Shown here: positions 57,016 through 64,000 of the stretch, one piece after another | Position numbering within the stretch: position 1 is the first letter of the stretch | Layout: each line of letters starts with the position of its first letter | NCBI GenBank assembly: GCA_016946835.1 | Contig: JACVTC010000086.1 | Location: forward strand, 661,001 to 725,000 | DNA from: Neocallimastix lanati (nom. inval.) | Taxonomy: Eukaryota > Neocallimastigomycota > Neocallimastigomycetes > Neocallimastigales > Neocallimastigaceae | Reading direction: 5' to 3' | Length of the DNA: 64,000 nucleotides | Notes under the pieces: model-generated | The model's input: only the letters and a program-made list of their open reading frames with translations | Told to the model about the DNA's origin: nothing | Database searches by the model: none | Made by a program: the position numbers and the translations under genes

Positions 57016-57831
57016 TACATATTGGAAAAAAGTTTTATTAAAAAAAAATTAAATATTTTAAATTTTTTAAATTTTCAACAAACTATATAAAAAAATATAT
57101 ATATATTTTTTTTAAAACCTCTTCCAATATATTTCCCTTAAAAAAAAAAAATATATATAATAATAAATTAATTTAAACAATTTAAAGTTTTTGTTTATTT
57201 AATTTTATATATTTATTTTATGTTATTTTTTCCTTAAATTAAAATTAAATAAATAAATTGTAAGGTTTATTAAAATATTAAACTTATACTTGTTACCATT
57301 AAACATTATAAATACTCTCTTTTTTATTATTATTAATATAAATATATTGTTAACATATTTTTATTGTAAATATTATTATTATATTTTTTTTTTTATATCA
57401 TAAATATTTAACCTTCATTATCATTATTTTTATTGATATCAACACACATTATTATAAAAAGGGTTATATTATTATTATATTTTATTATATTTTTTTTTTC
57501 TTTATATGATAATTTTTCATTCTATATTCATAAAAATAGAAATAAAAGGTTTATTGTTTATTATATTAATTTTTATTTAATTATTATTATTAATACAATA
57601 TTTTTAGTATTATTTTATGATCAGTTTTATTATTATATTTTTCCTTTTATCAGTGTTAGTATTTTCTTTCATTTAAATCAAATTATAATTTTCAGTTAAA
57701 TTTTTATTAAAAATTTTTTATATATCAAAAAATAGAATATAATATATGTCGTCTGTTTTAATAAATATTTCCTATAAATTTTATTTTTTAATTTTTTTTT
57801 TCTTATTTTTTATATGTATAATAATTGTCTT

Positions 57832-57865
<34 letters not shown>
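57016..57865. other. Gene-free AT-rich DNA
   Basis: A frame of about 88 codons at 57433 is dominated by Ile/Phe/Tyr from AT-rich sequence and resembles no family. Poly-A at 57834-57865. Confidence 0.5.
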
Positions 57866-57867
<2 letters not shown>

Positions 57868-57869
57868 TT

Positions 57870-58396
57870 AAACTTAGATTTATTAAACTATATAAACTAT
57901 TAAATTTATGATAGTTATTATAATTAGTAGTATTATGTTAAAAATAAAGTTTAATATTTTAATTAAGTCTTGTATAATTAAGATTTACTTATTTATTAAA
58001 TTAAATATGTTTTTCATTATTTTGTATAATGTAAAATATTATGAGGCGTATTAATGATGTACATCATATATTTACAATTATAACTAATATAGTTAAATTA
58101 AATTTTATTAATGTATATACATTTAAGGATTATGATAATTAATCCTATAATAAAAATATTACTAAAAATATATAGTTATTAAAATAATAATAAAATTATA
58201 ATAAAATAAATAAAGTGATCACATAATAAAAACTAAACAAAAATAACATATACTTTAAAAGATTAAGAGTCTCAGTTAGCTCTAGTTAGTTTATAAACAT
58301 CAATAATAATTTATATTCCAACAATAAAAAAAATAAAAGTAAATTGAAATTTCAAGATTCCGAAATTTATTTTAATTAAATCTTAGTTATTCAATA
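57870..58396 (+). other. Leader and probable 5' LTR of the copia element
   Basis: About 0.5 kb of non-coding AT-rich sequence precedes gag. It contains a GC-richer stretch at 58262-58290 (gagtctcagttagctctag) that could lie near the LTR end or primer site. No boundary is proved. Confidence 0.35.
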
Positions 58397-59455
58397 ATGG
58401 AAGATAGATCATTTAATATTTTAAGCAACAAAAAACTTACTGTCGAAACCTATCCTCTTTGGGCATCAGATATGGATCTAATATTAACAGCCAATGAATT
58501 AGATCAATATATCTACGAAAACAACATGAAGAAGATCTCGAAAAACTCAGAAAATTTTGAATCTTCAAAGGGAATTAAAATTAGAGGAACTGAGATATAC
58601 TATCATAAATCAGTCACGAAAAATATGATAGTTGGTGACAGCAAAGCAAAAAGATACATCAGTATGAATTTAGAAAATGAAATAAAGTTAAGTATTGACT
58701 TCAAAAACAGTTCCGCATATGAAATATGGGAGTTATTGAAAAAGACTTTTACTAAAGGTAAAGAGGAAATGAAATTACAACTAAATGAAAAATTAGAGAA
58801 TATGACCTATGATAAATCTTCAGACATAGGAATATTCATAGCCAACATGGAAGTCACATTTAATAAATTAGAAGAATTAGGTGATAAAGTCAGTGATGAA
58901 AGAAAATTCAACTATTTATATAATGCTCTTCCATCAGACATTACCCAATTAACAAATATGTTAGGTTTTCAAAATGATTGGAATAGATGTTGCGATATGT
59001 TAAAAACATCAATTCCAAAGATAAAGTTCTTAAATAGCTTAAGAATTAAGCAAGAGAAAACAAAAGCATTTAGTAGTGAAACAAAAACAATAGAAAGTGT
59101 CAAAAGATATAAACAAAATAGAAATCTTAGCAAGAAAAATAGGAAAAATATAAAGTGCCACAATTGTGGCGGATTTGGCCATATATCACGTGAGTGCCTC
59201 AAGAATGGAAGAATTCATGGAGGTGTAGTGTACGATAAATATGGTAAAAGACACTACAAAGAGAAGAAAATGAAACACCAACAACATGCAGATAACGTAG
59301 AAGTCAATGAGCAAGAAGAAGAATCTGAAAGGTATGTAGATATATACAGTAATGCCTTAAATATGGACTATAATGATGAAAGGGAGGAAAGTCAATCCAA
59401 CTGCGTAACAACAAGAATCCCAAAAAATAAAACCAATATCAAAAATTTTCATTAA
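58397..59455 (+). CDS. Copia gag with CCHC zinc knuckle
   Basis: A 352-residue nucleocapsid precursor that forms the virus-like particle. The N-terminal part has the copia gag signature around YPLWASDMDLIL, then YEIWELLKKTF and LNEKLENMTY. A Lys/Arg-rich stretch precedes the zinc knuckle CHNCGGFGHISREC (CX2CX4HX4C, about residues 253-266), which binds the RNA genome. The C-terminus is acidic, then basic, ending KNFH. The start is the first ATG after a long AT leader. The stop at 59453-59455 overlaps the pol frame, which is -1 relative to gag. Confidence 0.9.
   Translation: MEDRSFNILSNKKLTVETYPLWASDMDLILTANELDQYIYENNMKKISKNSENFESSKGIKIRGTEIYYHKSVTKNMIVGDSKAKRYISMNLENEIKLSIDFKNSSAYEIWELLKKTFTKGKEEMKLQLNEKLENMTYDKSSDIGIFIANMEVTFNKLEELGDKVSDERKFNYLYNALPSDITQLTNMLGFQNDWNRCCDMLKTSIPKIKFLNSLRIKQEKTKAFSSETKTIESVKRYKQNRNLSKKNRKNIKCHNCGGFGHISRECLKNGRIHGGVVYDKYGKRHYKEKKMKHQQHADNVEVNEQEEESERYVDIYSNALNMDYNDEREESQSNCVTTRIPKNKTNIKNFH
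59443..59449 (+). promoter_or_regulatory. Putative -1 frameshift heptamer (copia gag-pol)
   Basis: A AAT TTT in gag phase fits X XXY YYZ and lies two codons before the gag stop. The pol frame is exactly -1 and open after a TAA at 59429-59431, so slippage here would give Gag-Pol. It is weaker than a proven signal because no downstream pseudoknot was established. Confidence 0.5.
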
Positions 59456-61497
59456 AACAATATACTAGGCAGAGCTTAAGTTATTATACTGCCAAGTATA
59501 AAAAACGTAATAATAACAAAGAAAATGAAATTAATAAAAATAACAACGACATTACTATATGGACATTAGATTCTGGGGCGTCATACCACATGACCCATGA
59601 TGAAAATAATTTAGTGAATACACGTGATTTTCATATAACTATATATTTTGCTAATGGAGGAATGGTAAAATCCAAAAGTATTGGTAATTATATTGGTTTA
59701 ATTAACAATCATAAAATTATTTTGAATGATGTTATATATGTGCCATCCTTTAAAAGAAGTCTTGGTTTAATTAACAATCATAAAATTATTTTGAATGATG
59801 TTATATATGTGCCATCCTTTAAAAGAAGTCTAATTTCTATAGATCATTTAAGTAAAGATAATTATAAAACTGTATTTTGTAAAAATAAGTATGATAATAA
59901 AAACTGTGCCATCTTATATAATGATAATGGAAAACGAATTTATACATCATACGCTAACAATTCAAAAGTTTACAAAATACTAACTAGTAAAAATAATATA
60001 AATAATAATTCAAATAATGTTGTATGTTATAATATACAAAATGCTATAAACGATTCTAATATGGATTTATGGCATAGAAGAATGGGTCATTTTAATATTG
60101 ACTCTATTAAAGATAAATTAAATAAAATATATATAAAACACAAATGCAAAATTTGTTCTTGTTCAAAATTAAAAAACCTCCCCTATAAACCATCCACCAA
60201 CCATATGACAAAACCATTTGAACTTATTCATATGGACTTAGTGTTCGTTCCCGATTATTCTATTTACGGGAATAAATATTTTTTATCTATTCTTGACGAT
60301 TATTCAAGATATAGTTGGGTCCTCTTCATAAAGAGAAAAAGTGATACATTTAAAACCTTTATTATATGGTACAATCAAATCAAAAACTTATTTGATAATT
60401 GTAATATTAAATATATTAAAACTGATAACGGTACAGAATTCTTTAACAATAATTTCAACGAATTCTACGAAAGAACAGGAATAATACATGAGCATACTAT
60501 TGCTCATAATCCACAACAAAATGGTAGGGTGGAAAGACTTCATGGGACACTAATATCTAATGGTGATGCTATGCTTAATGATGCAAAGTTAAACCATAAA
60601 TTTTGGGAAGATGCTGTATCCACAGCAAATTATATACACAACAGATTGCCACATAAAGGCAACAATAACAAAGTACCATATGAAATCTTGTTTAAAAGTA
60701 AAGTTGACTACAATAAATTTAGAGTCTTTGGTTGTCGTGTATATTTTTACGTTCCAAAACAATTTAGGAAGAAGTTTTGCAATACAACTCTCCCTGGTAT
60801 CTTTCTCGGATACGATGAAATAAACCATACCGCTTACAAAATATATGATATTAAAAATAACAAAATAATTCTAGCTCGCACTGTAGAGTTTCTTGAGGAT
60901 GAACCTGCAAATTTAAGTGCTCCTCTATCATCACCGGATAATATAAATTTTACTAATTATTATGAAGATGAAGAGATAGACTATATGAATAGTGATGATA
61001 ATGGAAATAATATAAATGATGAGAATAATGAATACAATATAATTTATAATATAAACAATAATAATAATGACAATAATAATAATAATAATACCAAAATTAA
61101 CGAAATTAATAATTTAATCAATGAACATAACTATAATAATATATATCGTCCAAATAATAATAATTTTATTAATATGGATCAAAATCAAAATAATTTAATT
61201 TTACAAAATCAAAATAATATTATTGGACCTCCACAACATAACAATAATTTTGAAGATAACAATAATAAAAATTTTTCAATTTCTAATTTAAACAACCAAT
61301 TAAATAATTTAAATTATAAATTTAATGATCAATCATTAAATTTAGATAATAATAATAAAACTAATTCAAATGTTATAAATCATAATTTAAATAATTTTAA
61401 TCAGAAAAATATTAATTCCATTTATTTCCAAGAAGAAAATAATAAGGATTTTCATAATGGAAATAAAGAAAGATTTAATATTGATAATTTAATTGAA

Positions 61498-61531
<34 letters not shown>

Positions 61532-64000
61532 TTACCTCAAATGAATTAATTCGAAATAATCAAGTAAATTTAGACAAAAATCAAATAACAAGTTCAGGAA
61601 TAAATACAGGAGCAGATATTAAAGATAATTTAAATTCAGACGTAAGTAAAAATTTGAATTATTTTGAATCAATAAATAAAAAAGTAAATAACATAGGAAT
61701 AAACAAAATAAATTTAAGCAAAAATAATTTAAATTTAAATATAAATAAAAATTCTGATTATTCTAATGAAGTAAGTAATAATTATAATTACTCAAATAAC
61801 GGTTATAGTTCTAATGTAAATAATAATAATATAAATAACAATTACATGGGGAATGATTTAAATCATAATTTAAATATTGATAATATTAACCCTATTGATA
61901 ATAATTCTAATATAAGTGTAAATAAACCAATAAATATAGTAATTAAAAATAATTCAAATTCAAATAATCAAATAAAAAATAAAAATGAACCAGATAGTGA
62001 AAAATATATTTCACAGGATATATCAGGAATTAATATCAATGAAAATAATGTCTGTAGGAAACATATTTTACGAGATAGATTTTTGCGTGAATTTGCAATT
62101 AGAAATTCGAATTCAAAACAAAATAAACAAAATTGTAATGTTTACAATGATAAGAATGTGAATGAAATTGTAAATAATAATAACATAAGAAATGAACAAA
62201 AGATAAGTAATGCAGTTAGTAATAATAATAGTGACAATATGAATAATAATAAGAATGTTATTAATAAAATAACTATTAATAAGAAATATAAAAATAAACA
62301 AGAATCCACAGAATTCTTGCTAAATAAATTAAAAGAACCTTCAAGGACTTCAAACGGTTTAAATAATAAATGTAATAATAAAAATGGCAATAATACACAA
62401 AAACAAAGCGTTAGAAAGCAAAGTGTGAAAAATAACAAAAATGATAGCCATAAACAGGTTAATAAAAATAGTATCATATATGTTAAGAAAAATAATAACA
62501 AACGTAAAAAAATTTATAAAGATGAATATAATATTGTAAAACACCCATCAAAAAAATATAAATCATTTAGTATAGATGATATAATAGGTACTAATGCTTT
62601 TCTAGCTGTAGATAATAATAATTCTATTGAACCACGCAGTTATAAAGAGATATTTTCCATGAAAGATAAAGACATGTGGTTGAAGGCAGTGGATGAAGAA
62701 CTAAACAATATGAAGAAAATGAATGTATTTTCAATAATCCGTAAAGTACCAAAAGATGCCAATGTTATTTCAACAAGGTGGGTCCTTAAACATAAGAAAG
62801 ATCCTGAAGGTAAGATAATCAAATATAAAGCTAGATTAGTAGCTAAGGGGTATAGCCAGGTGTATGGAATTGATTTCAAGAATACTTTTTCACCTACCCT
62901 TAAACAAGACACGCTCAAAATAATAATAGCTATTTCTGTTCAAAATAAATTTCAAATACATCAAATGGATATTAAAGCGGCGTATCTAAACGCAAAGCTG
63001 GACGAAGACATTTATATGCTACTGCCAGAAGGAGTGAATAAAAAGGGGTATTGCAAATTGAATAAAGCTTTATATGGTTTAAGGCAATCCGGAAGAATGT
63101 GGAATGAGACCCTTAACAAGGTATTGTTAGAGTTGAATTTTAATAGATTTTTAAGTGATCCATGTGTTTACATTAAAAAGGATAAAACTAACAAGATTAT
63201 ATGCTTATTAGCAGTTTATGTGGACGATATAATTGTTGCTGGGAAGTATGATCAAATAATTAAAACGAAATCTTTAATTAAAAATAATTTTGAAGCTACA
63301 GATGTAGGTGAAGTAGACTTTATTATAGGTATAAAGTTTGAAAAATGTAATGATGGTTATATTATCCATCAGAAGAAATATCTTAATGAAATTTTAAATA
63401 AGTTTAATATCAATAAATATAATCCAGTATCAAATACAACACCAATCGAGTCTATTGAATTAAGGAGTAAAAAATTTAATGTAACAAAATATAAGCAAGC
63501 TATAGGATCCTTGTTATATTTAGCTATCAGCACGAGGCCGGACATATTATTTTCTGTGAGTAAAGCTTCCAGAAAATCCGATAATCCAACATATGAAGAT
63601 TGGTACAATGTACTAAAAATTTTTAGATACTTGAAAGGTAATCCTAATTATGGAATTAAATTCACTTATACTAATACTTTTAATTTTAATGTTTATGTTG
63701 ACGCCGATTTAGGTGGTGATAAGGAAACAAGGAAGTCAACTACTGGATTTGTAATGATGATAAACTCAGCTCCTACTAGTTGGTATTCCAAACTGCAACA
63801 TTGTGTTTCAGTTTCTACTGCGGAAAGTGAGTATTATGGAATTCATGAGTGTGCAAGACACTGTCTCTGGTATAGAAATATATTTAAGGAACTTGGACTT
63901 AAGCAGGATGTTATTACAATAAACACCGATAATAAAGCTGCAATTTACAATTGCGAAAATGAAACTATTAATCCGAAATCTAAGCACATCGACCTACGAT
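59446..64000 (+). CDS. Copia pol polyprotein, open to the window edge
   Basis: About 1518 codons without a stop. Counting from 59446: protease with WTLDSGASYHM (Asp near residue 41); a pre-integrase zinc segment (WHRRMGH...CKICSCSK, 60070-60160); integrase core with Asp at 60235 (HMDLVF), Asp at 60424 (TDNGTEFF) and Glu at 60532 (NGRVERLHG), a DD35E spacing; then an Asn-rich linker of about 550 residues (60960-62600). Reverse transcriptase follows (WVLKHKKD; MDIKAAYLNA; YGLRQSGRMW; YVDD at 63217-63228). RNase H has Asp 63700, Glu 63823 and Asp 63928, and the fourth, in HID, at 63991. A perfect 69-bp in-frame tandem duplication sits just after the protease. The 3' end is outside the window. 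Confidence 0.92.
59695..59832 (+). repeat. Perfect 69-bp tandem duplication in copia protease
   Basis: Two identical 69-bp units (59695-59763, 59764-59832) encode two copies of a 23-residue block beginning GLINNHKII and ending PSFKRSL. The frame is kept. Confidence 0.9.
60960..62600 (+). other. Asn-rich linker coding region in copia pol
   Basis: The segment between integrase and RT encodes mostly Asn with Ile, Lys, Leu and Ser, including runs of up to ten Asn (61501-61530). It has no stop codon over 1.6 kb, so it is maintained as coding sequence. Confidence 0.85.

Larger units (their letters stand above)
57870..64000 (+). mobile_element. Ty1/copia element, right part outside the window
   Basis: Order is leader/5' LTR, gag, protease, integrase, then RT and RNase H. 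Integrase before RT defines Ty1/copia. Both frames are open to the edge of the window, so the element is likely intact. The 3' LTR lies beyond 64000, so the 5' LTR cannot be delimited by comparison; the left edge given is approximate. Confidence 0.85.

Noticed and set aside
62142..62501. 119-codon minus-strand Leu/Phe-rich frame resembling a membrane protein
   Set aside because: Antisense to the Asn/Lys-rich linker of copia pol; AAT/AAA codons read backwards give Leu, Ile and Phe.

Overview
The window is eukaryotic nuclear DNA of extreme AT content, with long homopolymer runs, ATT and TTATTTA microsatellites, one host protein gene, one tRNA gene and a dense load of LTR retrotransposons. The host protein (secreted, cysteine-containing, Asn/Ala-rich, GPI-type tail, strongly biased codons such as AAG, GGT and GCT) and the base composition best fit an anaerobic gut fungus (Neocallimastigomycota). 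That is inference; another AT-rich protist or fungus, such as a dictyostelid, cannot be excluded from the sequence alone.

Layout. From about 0.5 to 18.5 kb lies a pile of solo, truncated and nested LTRs, named here A, B, D, E, F, H, J, K and L, often 0-7 bp apart, with one small pol fragment at 13.9-14.5 kb. From 18.55 to 21.37 kb there is a 5'-truncated Ty3/gypsy element (E) with its 3' LTR. From 22.25 to 29.48 kb there is a decayed but complete Ty3/gypsy element (C, minus strand). From 29.49 to 36.92 kb there is a lightly damaged Ty3/gypsy element (B, minus). From 36.92 to 39.90 kb three solo LTRs (A, D, B) sit almost end to end. From 39.91 to 46.84 kb there is an intact, apparently young Ty3/gypsy element (A, minus) with 947-bp LTRs, a CAAAT target duplication and one 1364-codon gag-pol frame. 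A tRNA-Ser(GCT) gene begins 10 bp beyond that duplication, and a decayed tRNA-Ser copy with its own LTR just upstream follows at 47.7 kb. The secreted-protein gene is at 49.6-50.3 kb. From 50.4 to 58 kb is simple-sequence intergenic DNA. A Ty1/copia element with apparently intact gag and pol runs off the right edge from about 58 kb.

Main biological reading. (1) The LTRs from 36.9 to 46.8 kb form an ordered stack ending at one position just upstream of the tRNA-Ser gene. B and A used the same CAAAT pentamer, D sits within a few bases of it, and the youngest element is nearest the tRNA, which points to integration guided by Pol III transcription. (2) In A and B the 12 nt right after the 5' LTR are exactly complementary to a conserved 12-mer placed 34-36 nt after the LTR TATA box, the geometry expected of Tf1/sushi-type self-priming. 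(3) The U3 regions of A, B, F and L-type LTRs carry a conserved ladder of hairpins, including two interleaved stems (pseudoknot topology), with compensatory changes between copies. (4) Canonical -1 frameshift heptamers lie at the gag-pol junctions of element C and of the copia element.
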